The position numbers and the translations under genes were made by a program. A stretch of DNA of 64,000 nt from Pyrocephalus nanus. Taxonomy: Eukaryota > Chordata > Aves > Passeriformes > Tyrannidae. How positions within the stretch are numbered: position 1 is the first letter of the stretch; the number at the start of each line of letters is the position of its first letter. The notes under the pieces are model-generated. The model saw only the letters and a list, made by a program, of their open reading frames with translations. It did not search any database and was not told where the DNA came from. Positions 26,301 to 41,300 of this stretch are shown in pieces. The stretch is taken from assembly GCA_038380795.1 (NCBI GenBank), contig CM076267.1, positions 16,599,501 to 16,663,500 of the forward strand, read 5' to 3'.

Positions 26301-29300
26301 AATGTTAAAAGGCATCAGAGTGAGTAACCAAAAAGGTACTAGCAGACCAACTTGGCTAAATCCTGAACTTCCGTTTAACCAAAAATGAGGTAGAAGTCCA
26401 CAGAAATTGCAGATCAGCTAATCTACTGAGAACAAGCAAATTGCAGATCAGCTAATCTACTGAGAACAAGCAAGAAAAGCCCTACACACATATAGAGATG
26501 AAATCAGAAGGACTTAAATGCAGCTTGAGGTAGAATGAACTAAAAATTGGCATGCAATTATTGTGCATACACTGCTTGCAAAGGGGAGACATGGAGTAAT
26601 TTGGTTTACTGTTAACAGGAAGAAAAAATTTGTGGAGAAAGCTGAGGTATTTGATGCTATTTTTATCTCCTCCAAAAGCTTAACTGTTGAAAACTAAATA
26701 CAGTTAGCAAACATGTGCCACAATTCACAACATGGCTTGGAAATAAAAGGTTAGAAAATGCTCAGATAAGTCAAATTACAAAGAAGGAATTGGGACTTGG
26801 TGAAAATAATGTTTGGGTACTCTGAGAACTAGCTAAAGCAGTTCAGAACAGTAGCCATCCTCTTTGTCCTCCTATGTGGATAGCAACAGAGTTTCCATAA
26901 AAATGGAAAATTCCAAACATTTTAAAATTGTAAAAGGAAGAATGGGAGAATTGTGGACCAGTCAGGCTAACCTCAATTTCAGGAAGATAGTGAAACAAAT
27001 AATCAAACAGTTGTAAATGCTTGATAAAGGAGTCAAGAGCCAGTGTGGATTTCTGAAGAACAAACAGCATTAAAGTTACCTGTTTCCTTCTGTGGTAGCT
27101 TATGGCATGCCTTGTGGACAGGGAAAAGCCATAGAGGGTAGGTAACTTGACTTTGGTAGGTAGAGGTTAGATAAGGGCTTTGATATTATTGCAATATTTT
27201 GAGACACTAAAAGGAATGTGTTTTGGAAAAAAAGACCATGAAGCAAGATTAGGATTTGTATTTTTACTGCATTGTATTATTGCATTTTAATTAATGAACA
27301 ATAGTAGTTTTTTGTTATTTAGGAGAGAACACTTGAGTGGAATTCATCCATGATCTGTGCTGGATGTGGTACTTGTTTTCATAAGAATTTGGATGAGAAA
27401 ATACAAATATCCTTATTAAGTTAGCAGATAAAACCATCTGCTGAGTGGCTGTAGGTATATAGCTAGCCGGGATTACAATTCAGGTAATTTTGGCAAGTTA
27501 AAGAAAGGATCTGGAAAACAGGTTAACTTTCAGTACAGACATATTCAGATCTACAGTTAGGAATAATTAAATGCACAGGAAGAAAAGGAGGAATACCTAC
27601 TTCAACATCAGCAAGAAGGTCTGGAGACTAAATTGAGTACGTCACCGGTGTCATGCTGTGTGAGAGGAGAAAGCAAATGCTGTACATGAATTGGATTGTT
27701 TCTGTGAGATGTGGAGGTGATTCTTCTGTACCACTTGGGACTGGTAAGGCCTCAGTTGAAATACTGTCCCTGGTTTTGGGTATCACATTTCAGGAAGATC
27801 AGTTGGAGATGAGTAGAAAGCAGCATAAAATATCAGAGGTTTAAAGTATGTGAGGAACAGTTGCAGGAATTAGTATGTAGATTATAGGTGGTATTCCTAA
27901 TTTGTTTTAAAATAGTTGTGCTTCTTGAGCCCTGTTATCATTTAAGGCAGTTGTTTAACTCACGATGACTGTTCAGGATCCTTCAGTAGAGTTGGAGCCC
28001 TCTGAATCTCACTTAAGTCAGTTTTGATTTGTAAATATTTCCTGGAGTTTTTTCAGTGAGCAGGCACAAGACTGAGAGCTTTAAGGACTTTGTGACTTGC
28101 AGCTGCAGTTTAGAATTTGGCTGGGAAAAGCTGCAAGGCCTGGGAAATAAATATCACTGCCCTACTGTTCTCCCTGGGGTTGAATTATAGATTTGAAAGT
28201 TACCACTGCCAGGTGGTAACTTTCTTCCATCCAGACACATCCTATTCGTGCTCCCTAAGCATGACACTGGCATTTGTCTGTCTGTTAGTTCGGTTGCCTG
28301 TAATGTGCTCGCTCTGGAGAAAATGGCCATAGTGGCAGCTTTCCCTTGGAGTACAACCTTTTTGATCTGGGTGGAGATGCAACACCATGGGATAGGTTTT
28401 TTCCCTCTACTCATGTTTACTGTGAAACCCTGACTCTTACAATCTTCATTAGTAAACTAGGTTTTGCATGTCACTGAGAAGTTGTGCAAGCTGGGGCTTT
28501 AATACAGTAGAAACGAAACACAAGTTCAGTGCTGATAGTGCAAAAATCCTGTTACGTTTTAAAAATCAAACAGTTTCCTCATATCTGTCAATTACTTACA
28601 ATCTCAATATTCAAAGACTTATAGTACTTCAGAAGATTCTGTTTACATTTATCATGGGTCTCATTTGTCTTCCTGTCACTGTTTCCAATGTCCTTCCTAG
28701 TGTGTTCCAACTAATCCAATTTCCTAATTGATCTGAAAGTTAAGTGCGTGGGGAAAATCTGTTGTATCCACAAAGGTCATGCCAACCACAGAGAATTGGA
28801 TTTTTACTAAATTGCAAAAGCTTTTAAATCAGTCTTACAGCAGGTACCTCATTTTAACCTTTTCCATGGAGGAATGATGCGTCCATGTAATTCTGAAAGC
28901 CTCATGCAGGATAACTGGGTCTGTCTCTGACTCTCATGTCTTCTTTTTTGTCAGAGAAAAGGAGCAACTGAATGCACTACTCCAGGTGGCCCAGGTAAGT
29001 TTAACAGTTACTCTTAACAGTTACTCGTTTCACGTGTGTTCTCCTGAGTATCTGTGAAGGGTCCTTTGTTGCCTACACTTTGCCTGGAGCCGATACTGTT
29101 ATTGCAGCAATACTACTTTAAAAATGGGCTTTATTCACTTGAAACCTGCAAGTGTTTGGCTTTGGAAGAGGTGCGTAGAGTTAATAAGGTAGGGCTTTTC
29201 TCAAGGGTCATGCTGCAAAGGTTCTATTTGAAAATTTCTATATTGAACATGAAGCATCCTTTTTTATATCTGCTGCTCGAGCTTATTAGATGACCTTGTA

Positions 29301-32300
29301 ATGTGTTACAGTGTGACACAGTCTGGTTTGCTGGATTGTGCCTTTAACAGCCAAAATAAGAGCGCAGCCTGCTGCTGCCATGGCTAAAATAAACTCACTA
29401 TTGATCTCATTGTTGGTACTTGACATGTGAAAGAGCAGACCACCTACTCTGAGGTGTGTGAAAATAGCTGTGTATCTTGTTACTTCTTTTCTCAAACCAC
29501 TTGTTTCCCAGTTTCAGACTATCTTTGTTCAGGAGAGATGACAGAGTATAGAAATGCATTAATCCACAAGTAAGAGTCAAGTAGAGAATAAGCAACAAGG
29601 TATCTAAAGAAAACTAGCCAATTGACTGCATTGTCATAGTCCTATCAGGAAGTACATGAAATCCTTTTGGAATTTATTTTTGCTTCTTTCCGTGTGTATG
29701 TTTTGTCTTATGTGTGTATGATTCCAACAGCCTCTGTGGTGGGGGATGATGGCTTTATCTTATAGCTAAACATCAGTGAAAGTTACCACTGTCTTCTAAT
29801 TATTGTGTATCTGCTAGAAATTTCCTGTTACTTCAGCGTGAAGAATAGAATAAGACAGAGTCCTCAGCAGCCAGGCATCATTCATCCAGTGATGCTAAAG
29901 AATGCCAAGGAATTCTGGGTGGAGTTTTGGTGGGGTGGGGTTGGAGTGGATGCAGTCCTGCTTCATTGCAAATATCCCTTCCAGCCCTAGATTCTGATGG
30001 TCAGACCCCTAAATCAGGACTCAGTGAGATTTCCAGATCTTTTAATGAATTTCTGGGAAATCTTCAGCTCCTAAACAGTCTGTGCATGTATGTATTCATA
30101 TATAGTTACTTTGTCCTATATGTGGGTATGTGTGTTAGTTCAGAAGGAGAGAACAGACTTTCAAACTGCTTTTATCCAAATTGCAGTGTACAAAGGGCTG
30201 TAAGATGAGCAGCAGACAGAGAGAGGTTCTTCTAAAATTTCTCTGATCTCAGTGAGCTTCTCTGTATGATTCAGAAAGGAGGTAGGCTGCTGGGAAAAAA
30301 GGAGGTACCTGAAGATCCAGTAGTTCTACCTTTAGCTTTTACACCATTAATGATTTGCAGGATGCTTGGAGTCATCTTTTTGCAGATGGTAAGTACAAGA
30401 CAAGCACAGGAGACAGGAAGAATGAAAGGTCCAGGCAAGGAACACATATAAGTTGAAGAAACTGCTTTAACACTGTTATAAATTCTTTAAGGTGGAAGCA
30501 GTAAAGACTGAAGAGGTGGAGATTCCCCTGCAAGAAGAAGAGAGACGTCAAATGGAGGAGATCTTAAGATTGGAGAAGGAGATTGAGAAGTTGCAGCAAC
30601 AGAAAGAAGATCACATGTCTGTCATCTGTGAAGACGCCGGGAATGAAATAAATCGGCAGCGAGAAGAAGAGATCCAGAGGCTGGAAAAAGAGGCATCAAG
30701 GGTTGCCCAGGAGTTCTTGGAGCTGCTGGATTTTGGCAATCTGGATGAAAGTGTGCAGAACCTAGAGCGCTCACTTTCTAGTGAGGGGACACTCAACATT
30801 GACTGCAGCTTGGTGGCACCACTGGCTGAAGAAGAAGTGGATGAGGGTTTTCATGCTGATGACGAGGGACGGCCACCTTGCAGTTTGGTGGTCTTGAATC
30901 AGCATGGCACAAGAAACAGTGATAACTACTCAAAGGAAGTTGCTGACACAAGCCTTTCACTTCTCCAGAGGGAAGTGGGAGAGGTTGTCCCTGCTCTCAA
31001 ACAACCTGTGGAAAGAACCACTAGCCCCAAGGAGCAGAGAGCCATATCTGACCCAGCAGAAAGCATTTACAGCACCGTCTCAGATAGGCAGAGGAGTAAC
31101 AGTGGAGACGCAGGAGAGCCGATTTACACTTCTCCCGCAGATGTGGAGTCTGACTATGACCATGAGGAGTTTGATGGCTATGGAGATGCAGTTAATGCCT
31201 CAGCTGAGCCCCTGAATGGTGAGGAGGGTCTGAGGCACTCCCACGGTACCAGCCTAGACTCCAACCGTGGCAGCCTGGACTCGGTGAGAATCCCTTCCTT
31301 CACCTTTCTGGACATTATTGTGAATTTGTTGATATTTATAACATCCTTGCCTCCTTACTGTATGCATGCTTGCTCTGTATATTGTTACTAATATATAACT
31401 CTATCTTACATCAATCATCAGCTGGAAAAAAAGGGAAGAGTCATAGGCTGAAGGCCAGAAGGCTTGTGACTGTCTGGTGTCTACTGATGCACAAGCTAGC
31501 ACACATGTACCTATTTGAGGTTGTTTGCATCACCATCACCATATGTTAATATAATATTCTTTAGGAAGAATGAAAGCAGACAGACAGTATCTGTAGGTCT
31601 ATATTCTACCTTAGAGAGATTTCACAAGGGGCCTAAGCTTCAAGTAGGCAGTGACGAGGCTGTGGTTTGATTTGTCTCCATCATGAAAACTTCCCTTGTT
31701 CTAGTTCTGTTCAGAGTCAAGAGTTTATTCTCAGCTGCTGTGTACAACTTAAGCTATTCTAAGGCTAGAAGAAATTACTGTGCTCATCCAGGCTGGGTCC
31801 CAGTGCACATAACCAAGACCAGTGAACCTTTTCACTCCTACTGCAGGGACAACGACAGGGCAGTGAAGCTGTGCTATTAGCCTTGCACTTGAAGCATCTC
31901 ATCTTAGACCCCACAGTGGCTCTGGACTTCCTGAGTGCCCTCAGGCTAACTGCTCAATAATGCAATGATAAATCCTCTTGCAGAACAGGATGTCAGATAA
32001 GCCCACATAAGATTTTGAGGAGTTCAGGTGTGAAGCAATGACAGCCACAAAAATAATTCCGATAAATGATGTCCCTAAGAAGAGATACTTGAACTACAAA
32101 ATACCTTTTTGAAAATGATTGATTGATTTTTGGGGTTTTTTTTAGAATTCAATTTACTTCCTTCGGTATGCTTTTGCAATGACAGATTGTGACCTTTCTT
32201 AAAAAGTTGCGTGATTTTTCCTGTTTGCATTTCCCTAATGTCAGCTGCCAGCCATCAGAATTTTTTATGATGTGATCTGCTTGAGTAAAGGTACCTTCTC

Positions 32301-35300
32301 TGTGGGCAGGTACTCACAGATCTCTGTCAGGTAATCTTCAAGCCATGAATCATTCTGTCACAGCCTAGGCTGGTTTCTACCATTCTTCTTAAAATGTAAA
32401 TAGAAGCGAAGGGTTTTATTGAGTTCATCAGTGAGTAAGACTCATGAAGTATCTGGTTGATACTTTGTCATAGCATGAGCCACAGGAAGAGAAAACCACA
32501 GCTGAGTAGACTCCCATCAGTAGCTGCTGATCCAAGAATACCTGATTTTTGAAACTTAATGGCAAGGGAGAGAGAGAATGAATGAGTGGAATAGGGATGA
32601 GGAAAAAGAGGAACACAAAGGGGTCACAGAGAGACAACAGAAGGGAAAATGAAAATAAGCAACATGCATTTGAGGAAGGAAGAGGACTAAGGAGCAGCCT
32701 TCATTAATATTAAATTAATAAAGCCAGTCAAACGAAGCTGTATTTAAGGTAAAGGAAATGATAGACAGTTTAGGGTTTCATAATGTGAAGTACTTTCTTA
32801 TGGCTGAGGGCCATTATCTAGTTGGAGAACAGAGATGACTAAATTCAGTACTATTCTTTCATTAATTCAGATCTGTGTTTTCAGGGTTCAGTTATCCTGG
32901 ACGGTGCTTTTTTTCCTAATCAACCCAAAGGAAGTAACTTCCTTGCTGGGGTTAAATCAAGTGTTCCATCTTGTCTGGTGGTGTGGCCTTTCTGCCAGAA
33001 AAATCAGAAAACTTCTCCAAAATGAAAAATTCTCTTAATCCCAATTAATTAGATTTTGCAAGGTGGGCTCTGCCTTGAAACAGGAGGCTTTGTTACTGCA
33101 GGTAACTGGAGTTTTCTAGCCATGTTCACTGCTCTCTTTTCAGTTATGAAAATTCCATGCTCTTGCTTTAGGCATTAATGGGTAAGCTGTCAAGCCTCTA
33201 GTTTTACCGTATTGCTTTTTGCAAAGGGACTATGTGTAGTTTTGCACCTTATGTATATGTGACTTCTCTAACCTTGGTAATTTCCTCCAGTCCTCCTGTG
33301 ACCAGGAGAACCCAAGTAGCCTGTATTTCTTCTTTTTCTTTTAGTTTCTGGAGAGTGAAGAAGAAGTGGATGTTTACATCGATACAGATGAAGAGTTTTG
33401 TAATGGACGAGTCACTATCTTCAATGGCTCAGGACCACCCTATTTTCACAGTTATCTCTACATGAAAGGTAAGTCTATTTATTTTGCCAAAACCATGGAT
33501 GGATGGAATCCAAGAAACCTGCTTTCCCCTTCTGTTTCTCCAGAATCGTCTTCCTTATTTGCTCTTAGTTCTCAGTTAACTTTCCTTTTTTTTATTTGTT
33601 TTATTTAAAACAACAAATAAAATGAAGAGCTAGGAGGTGATTGTCAGGGATATCTTTGTCAGGGATATCTTTGCCGCTGAGACCTAATTGTGCCCACGTG
33701 GTATGGGCTTAAATGACTCATTCTGAGCTACAAAACTGAAGAAAGTACAAAAATGTTTGAGTAGTGCATATATTGCTGTATCTTGTGTTTGTTTCACTAG
33801 TTTATTCTGGTTTTTTTCTCTGTCTGAAATTAAGCATAACCTTGTTTCTCTCTTCAGCTGCCTTGTTCATGTAGGAACAGACGTGGCAACTGGTTGTGCC
33901 CAAGAAGCAGGATCAGAATGAAGACATGGCCCTTGTTGCATGTCTGATGAAATTTTTGCTCCCTTGCTTTGCAGGAGGTCTCATGAACCCATGGAGGCGG
34001 CGCTGGTGTGTTCTGAAGAACGAGGCCTTCATGTGGTTCCGTACCAAGCAAGAGGCACTGAAGTCAGGCTGGCTCTACAAAAAAGGTGGAGGCATGTCAA
34101 CGCTTTCCCGCCGCAACTGGAAACGCCGTTGGTTTGTGCTACGAGAATCCAAGCTGATGTACTTTGAGAATGATAGTGAGGAAAAGCTGAAGGGGACAAT
34201 TGATATCAGAAAGGCAAAGTGAGTGAAAAAATAACCCCGCTGATCCCTAATACTCACTCTCTAAATGAAGCGTCCAGTGCTGCCAGTTCATTGGCTGGTG
34301 TACCTCTCATAGGGCTTGGAGAATCAGAAACAAAGGAGGGAAAAGACAATTACAGCTTCTAGTTTTACTCTGGAGGGAGTCTGCAATTACTTGACAGTTC
34401 TTTTCCCAGTCTTGCATTTCATAATCCAGCAGGAGCTCTTTCCAAGCCATGGATGGAGCCAGACCAGGAGGGGCTAATTAAGTACATACCCCATGCATTC
34501 TCTCCTACCCAGACTCCATCTGTTTTCTGGCTTCTTCAGGCATTTCACAGAGGTAGTATGAAGCTCACAGCATGATTTGAATTTGGCAGCATGTACCGTG
34601 CCTTTTCCTGAGTCCTGAATGCTCTTTCTGCTGCCATAGTTAATTCCTCAGCTTATGCTGTAAGAAAGGACAAAGTAGTCACCTATTACCATTATGTGGA
34701 CTGTAAAGTGTCAAAAAGTGTGGCACACCCAACTTTGTAAACAGACCTCTCTATATCAACCTCCCTGTTATCTCTTCTTTCATCTAGTCTGCTGGTGTCT
34801 TGAAGAAAATCCATGTAACACCTTAAGCTTTGGTTTTTGATTGTACAAATTTTTTTAAACATATTAATGTGTATTGGAGGAATTTTCTGACGGAATTACA
34901 ATCCGTCTGAACCAGTTATTTCCCTTCTGTATGGGGAAGGGTATCATGTGAAAGAATCAAGTAGAGGGAATTTCGGCCTGTCAAAGGTTTTCAGTTTTGG
35001 CTCTTGTGCTTCCTTGTGTTTTCCAGAGAGATTGTGGACATTCATGAAAAGGAGAATGCTTTGGACATTGTGACAGAAGACAGAGTTTATCACATTGTTG
35101 CAGAGTCACCAGAAGATGCCAGGTATAAGAAGGAATTTTGTTAGGTTTATTCATTCAGTGCAGGTCTGACCCAGCTACTCATGGGAGAGCCTGAGAAACT
35201 CTCTTCCCTTTTGCTGGGGAAAAGGGGGGATTTGTTCCAGAGTGTTGTTTCATGCTTCCTGGGAGGTAGCACACTTACTTTGGGGAATTCCCGTTGCAGC

Positions 35301-38300
35301 TCCCAAGATGGTGGTTCAGCCTATTAGTCACAGGACTGCCACCTTCTCATGTGGCTGTGAGCATGCTGAATTGAAGGGTTACTTCAGGAGACACACAAAC
35401 CTTAATATAAACTAGGACATCTAATAGCTGATTTATTTATTAAATGGAATCTTGAATCAAACAAAAAGTCTATTCATGTTGTCTGTAAATGATTGCGAGA
35501 GCAGCTGGGTTTTATCCAGGAGACAGAGAAAAGGCTGCAGCTTATCAGAGTCTGTAGTGTCATCTGATAAAATCTTCCCAGTGCAAAGCAAACAAATGAC
35601 TCATGTCCTTCCTTCTTGGTTTCTTGGCCAGACAGTGGGAATCAGTTGTTTAAGGGCAGGTTGGACAACCTGTTCTGGCTATGCAAAGCCAAGTTAAGAG
35701 ATTACTGTCCCTAGCTGCTCATGTCTTTCCACTTTTACCACTTTTACCAAGGCTTCTGCTCTCTCAGCCCAGACAGTGTAACTGTTTCTCCGATCTGCTG
35801 ATTCTCTGAAGTTATTTAGGGTCTGTTATTGTTTCGTTTGGTGTAGGGAGAGGAAGGGAGAAGGTATGTAGACACAATTTAACAGAAATGGACTAAAGAT
35901 CAGCACATGAATAAGAAATACGTGAATTCGGGGGGCAGTAGCTGAAGGTAACTTCTTAACCGAGAACTTCCACAACTGCAATGCCCTGAGGTAACACTGC
36001 AGAATTGTTAGGACAAGTGTACAGAAAATGTGGCCTCTGTCTCTGTTCTCAGTCTCTGTTCTTAGGGAGAAGAAAGCAGGAACACTTGCACTAGCAAAGG
36101 GAGATTAGCAGATGTTGTAGAGTATCCAGTTTGAGAATCCTCCATGAAGTATAGATGTTTGCTGATCTTGCTGGAAGCTGCAGATAAGAATCTACTTGTT
36201 CTGCAACAGTGATTAGCCTCCAGATATGTCTCTAGTGAGAAGCCCTTTCACAGACAAAAAACTTAACTCCACATTCACTTATAAACAAACCCATGATTAA
36301 TTGCCAGCCATATGACTTTCAAGTTTATTAGCAGATCAGAGAGAGACTAGTGAAAAAGTCTCCCAGACATCTCTAGGACTCTAGTCCAAGAAGATTCCCA
36401 CCTAACTGTGTTTTTACAACTGCTGTCTGCTCTTCTCAATCTGCTGACATGGGCTCCCTCTAAGGCCACTGCTTATTTACAATTCCTTGAATAACAAGTA
36501 GAAAACTGGATTTTGCTGGAGCAGCTGTCAGTGGGTTGAAGAACGTGCACAGAATTTTCATGGATAAATAAGGCGGAAGGATGACATTAGAATCTGGTAC
36601 GATCAGCCCAAGAGATACTTTGTGGCAGTAGTACTCAGGAAATTGTGAATGAAGAAATTTTCCCAATGGCAGCTTTCCAGGTTCCTTGTTCATATTCTGG
36701 AGCTAGTCTCACTATCCAGATTTTAACTCTGAGTCTGTTCTGATTGCCAGCGGTTGGTTTAATGTCCTGAGCCGAGTACACAGCGCTACAGCACAGCAGC
36801 TGAGGGAAATGCAGGATGAGCAGGCCAATCCAAAGAATGCCGTGGTGAGTTACTGTGCAACCAGCCTGTGGGCATGCTTGGAGCCCTCTGTATTTAACTA
36901 TTTGTGTGTGTTTTTCCAGCACATGCATTGCTGTAGAGCATGAGCAGTATGAGAAAGTTGGGCAGTTATTATAAAGAAACAGCAAAACTGATAGCAAAGA
37001 GGGTAAGCAGTGTGGAACATGGTGGTTTTGTTGGGTGGCTCAGCTTAATCACCAATAGCTCTCTTCAGTTTGAGAAGAAGGAGACTGCCTCATGGAGATA
37101 AAATGTCTTTGGATGGGACTAGTCTGGGTCACAGTTGTTCCAGACAGAAGACAGCAATTGGGAAGAAAAGTTTATTTATGTATTTTGCCAGTACAGAGAT
37201 ACTGGGAAAGGTTATTTCAGGCCTTCATAATACTTTCTGGAAATTTGTAGCTGTTTTTCCTCCAGTCCTGTGGAGCCCTTGCACTTCTTACGCTGTTTGG
37301 GGAGCAAAGATGACTCACTCATGCCTTTCTCATGTGTTCAATTCTACTCAAGCTACTGGAATTTAGAGGAATGTTTTCAGTTCCAGTTCTATTTACAAAG
37401 GAGAATGTCTGTAATCTAAGATGCAATCTGTGTCTTTTTCACTGTATAGGGAACCCTAGATGTTGGGCTTATTGACTCTGTCTGTGCCTCAGACAATCCT
37501 GACAGGTATGTACAGCAATCTGACTGACTCTTAAATCAGAAACTCTCTAACATATTTTTGTGTGTAGGTCCAAGTTTCTTTTGTAGTTTGTATTTGTTTA
37601 AACTCATACACTTTTTTCTACAAACACATAAAAAACTGAGATCTTCAGCTTGTTTCAACTTCATAGACGTGAAGTTGTGATTTGTCTTTGAGTAAAAGTC
37701 TCCTTCAACTCATAGAAGTGAAAACAGCATAATCACAATGCCAGTACATTATAGTCTTACCTATTATTACCACTGAACAAATATGTCCAGTAAAAGCAGC
37801 ACTTCCAGTTTTTCAACAGAGTGATTTTAAGTCAGTCTTGTAAATTTAGGGGAAAGAAACAGCATTATGAAAGAATAATGGATGAATTTAGAAATCTACA
37901 TTATTCTTGAACCTTCAGTTCAGTTAGTTTCGATGAAGAGATTATGGGACATTTCATACCACTTTGTGTTAACATTTAATTATTTCCCACATAACAGGTT
38001 CAACCAGGACAAAGATACTTACTACAGTGCTGAAGTAAAATGTTAGCTATTAAGTTACTTACCTCTGTCATCTCTTTTTTTTGTCTCACAGAGGTTGCTA
38101 GGACTTTATGGTTACTAGTTTAGAAAATGCGTATCTCAGTACTGATCTAAGATTTCATTGATAAAAACATTTTAGGCAGTTCTCAGCCTGTACTCCTCAT
38201 AATTAATCTGTGTACCAGTGAAAACAAGAAACAAACAGTAAGCTTAAAAGCCAAAATTTGTTCATGTATGTGCTGAGGTACAGCCTTCTGGAGTATCAGT

Positions 38301-41300
38301 GTTTTAACCAACATTAATTTTGAGGAGAAGGCTTATTCTCAACCAGTATTTTTATGCAGCTTATTTTTATCTTCCATTGGTTTATGCAATTTTCTAACAG
38401 TTTCTTGATTTGCACCTTTTACCTTTTGCTTCATACTTGCATTCTAATTTTCAATTTCCGTTTTCTCTTAGAAATCTGGTTTTGCTTTCAAGTTTTCTGA
38501 GTCTATCCTCTTCAAACTAGTCATACTTTTACTTTTTCTGTGAAGTATTGATTCTCTACAGAATTGTGAATATTCTTTTGGTAGGACACAGTTGCACGAG
38601 AAGGACAAAGTCATCTAGAAGCAACATAACAGTTTTTCCTCTGTTTTGTCAGAATCATCTCATCCTTTCTAAAACCAGCCTCAACCCCCAACCAACCTTT
38701 AGCTGACCCTACTGAGATCTATGTTTGCTATTGCATCACTGGTTTTAATAAGTACAAGGAGAATGGCTGTACTAGCTCAGCCCAGTGATTCTAGCACTAG
38801 GTCAGTCCAGTCAAAGGGTAGATCAAAGTCCTTTGCTTATGAACCCAGAAATTTTACAGCTGGTTATTAGCTAATTAATATTTTCTAGTGTTTGGAAATA
38901 GCTTTTGAAAGATATTTAATTTCATTTAGCTGGTCTCTCCATTCATCAGTTTGCAGACTAACTGCACATGGGGGTGATTTTAAGTATTTCTGCACTTCTC
39001 TGTAATTTGTATTCCAAGAGTCTTTCTGGATTGTTTATGGGAAGGTAAAAAACATGACTTTGGGTGTGCTGTCACTGAGGTATTTGTAAGGTTATGACTA
39101 ACTTTAATGCTTTTGTTTTCTGGCAGACCAAATTCTTTTGTGATCATCACAGCAAATCGAGTGATTCACTGCAACAGCGACACACCTGAGGAGATGCATC
39201 ACTGGATCTCCTTGCTGCAGAAACCAAAAGGAGAGTCTAAGGTTGATGGCCAGGAATTCCTTGTGAGAGGTGAAAGAAAATGCATGCAATTACATGTGAA
39301 ACTCCTCTTCTGCTAATAATCTGAAAGGGAGATTTTGCTAAGTTGATCTAGGGTTTAGCTGCTTCCCAAAAACAGTCATTCTTTGCCCATCTCCACCTTC
39401 CTGCCAGCTGCTTGCCGCATGCTGTGTGTGCTAGCCCTGGCTCCTACATGATTTTCTGTCAGTTGGAAAAAGATAACTACTTTATATGTTTAGTTTTCTG
39501 ATGTTAGTTCCATAGCCTATTTAAACACCTACAGTGAATGCCATCACGAATAGGAAGGAGCATGGCTGCTGTTTAGGAGCAGCTGGCTTAGATGGACTAT
39601 AATATGACACTGTGGCTTTTGTTGTCACAAAGCTCTGTTCCTACTGACACCTGTCATGTAGAGAGGGAGGGAAAGAGATTTTTGTGGGATTGCTGCTGTC
39701 CTCAGCTAAACTAACTAACCTGATTATGGTAGACATAGTGAAGTGAGAAAATTTCTCTGAGGTTGAGCAAAAGATTTAAATTATATCTTTAGAAAGAGCT
39801 TAATTGAAGATGGCGAAGCATGGGTAGTGATCACACATGTATTATAAAATATTCCCCCATTTATCTCAAGCATTTTTAAATTTCCCTAATACTTTAAGAT
39901 CATCACGTAGTCTTAAATGTATGAAGACACTCCTGATCCAATCTGTGGAAAGCAAGTGCATGAGAAAATTGCCTTACATCTTCTGGGAAGAGTCTATGAA
40001 GGAATAAAGGTCTAAGACTGGTCATGGCAAGACAAGAGGACAGAAAGAAAAGGGTCACCAAAATGGGGCATAAGGCTTCCATCCTAGGCTTAAAATTTTC
40101 AAGGAGATTGAATGATATAAAAGAGATTATCAGACAACAGTTTGAGTACCATAAATTCAAAATACTTAATTGCAAGGCAACAGTTCCTTTTATCTTGTAT
40201 TGTTCATTAGTTAAAGGAAAAAAGTAATGATCCTTTGCAAAGTCAGAGTATGCTCTGCACTTCACAGTAAGATGTCTGTATGACAGTAGTGTAGCCACAA
40301 AAGCACATATTCAGAAATATCTCACTCTGTATTTTCTTTATATGGAATCTCTGAGCTCAGTCCCACGTTCTTTGAACTTTTTGCCTCATGGGAGGACAAT
40401 GGTTTTTACATCTCTAAGTAGAAAATTGTCTTTTTGACAGCTTTAGCAACGCAGACTCTGATTTTTTCCTGTTACAGTATTGACTTTATTTTTTCGTGTT
40501 TTTTTTTCCCTTTTATTTTGCAATGACTCTAAAATGACAGTGAAATTATTTTTCCTGACCCTGGGAGCAAGAGATGCGTGTGATGCATGTAAATGCAAGA
40601 GATGCGTGTAATGATCTTTCTACTAGAAGAGAAGTGTCACCAAACCTCTCACATCAAGGTTTGGTTTGGCACTTGACATCTCTCTGGAAGAATAAATTGT
40701 AAATTATTTATTCAGGTGTTTGTGGCTTGTGATGGAAACATCCTGAATAGAGGATGCCCTCATGGTGATCACATTGGTGATGGGAGATCATTAATTAAAA
40801 AATACATTGGGCCCAACGATGGAACTGCTGGGTGGAAAATTTTGGGCTAATTTCTTAGAGTAACTGTGCAGGATACCAGTAAAGCAGAGCTGGTAGGTCC
40901 CAGCATGAGCTTTTTGCAGAGAGGTGGAGGATTGCTGTGGTATTAAAACCACTGACGTGTTTCCGTCTCCGTGCTAGGTTGGCTTCATAAGGAGGTTCAG
41001 AGCAGCAACAAGATGTCCTCTCTGAAGATGAAGAAGCGCTGGTTTGTTCTGACAAACACTGCCCTCGATTACTACAAGTCATCTGAGCGCACAGCTGCCA
41101 AGCTTGGCACACTTGTGCTCAACAGCCTCTGCTCCGTTGTGCAGCCTGACGAGAGGGTCTTCAAAGACACAGGTGAGAGGAAGGAAGTGGCAGTGAGCAG
41201 ACTCCATGCGTGGAGTTCTGAAGAGGGGATGGTGCAGGACTGTAATGTTGTCTCCTATTGAGAAGGTGGTCTTAATGTCCTCTGAAGCTTTGTGTCTGAC

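Larger units (their letters stand above)
24471..28954. other. Intron 12, CR1-rich
   Basis: 4.5 kb intron inside the charged helix. It holds a CR1 copy at about 25610-26155, an older CR1 at about 26830-27900, a 34-bp tandem duplication at 26405-26472 and a perfect hairpin at 28195-28224. No further exon is recognised. Confidence 0.7.

Noticed and set aside
30386..30388. ATG flanked by a perfect acceptor (cttttgcag) and donor (gtaagt), in frame between exons 13 and 14
   Set aside because: A 3-nt exon cannot be told from chance juxtaposition of splice-like sites without RNA evidence.
35620..35700. CR1-like words (gggcaggttggacaacctg) in intron 17
   Set aside because: Only about 20 bases resemble CR1 and no neighbouring part of the element is present.
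38755..38990. Faint similarity to an old amniote interspersed repeat (ggctgtactagctcagcccag)
   Set aside because: Too short and too diverged to assign by eye.
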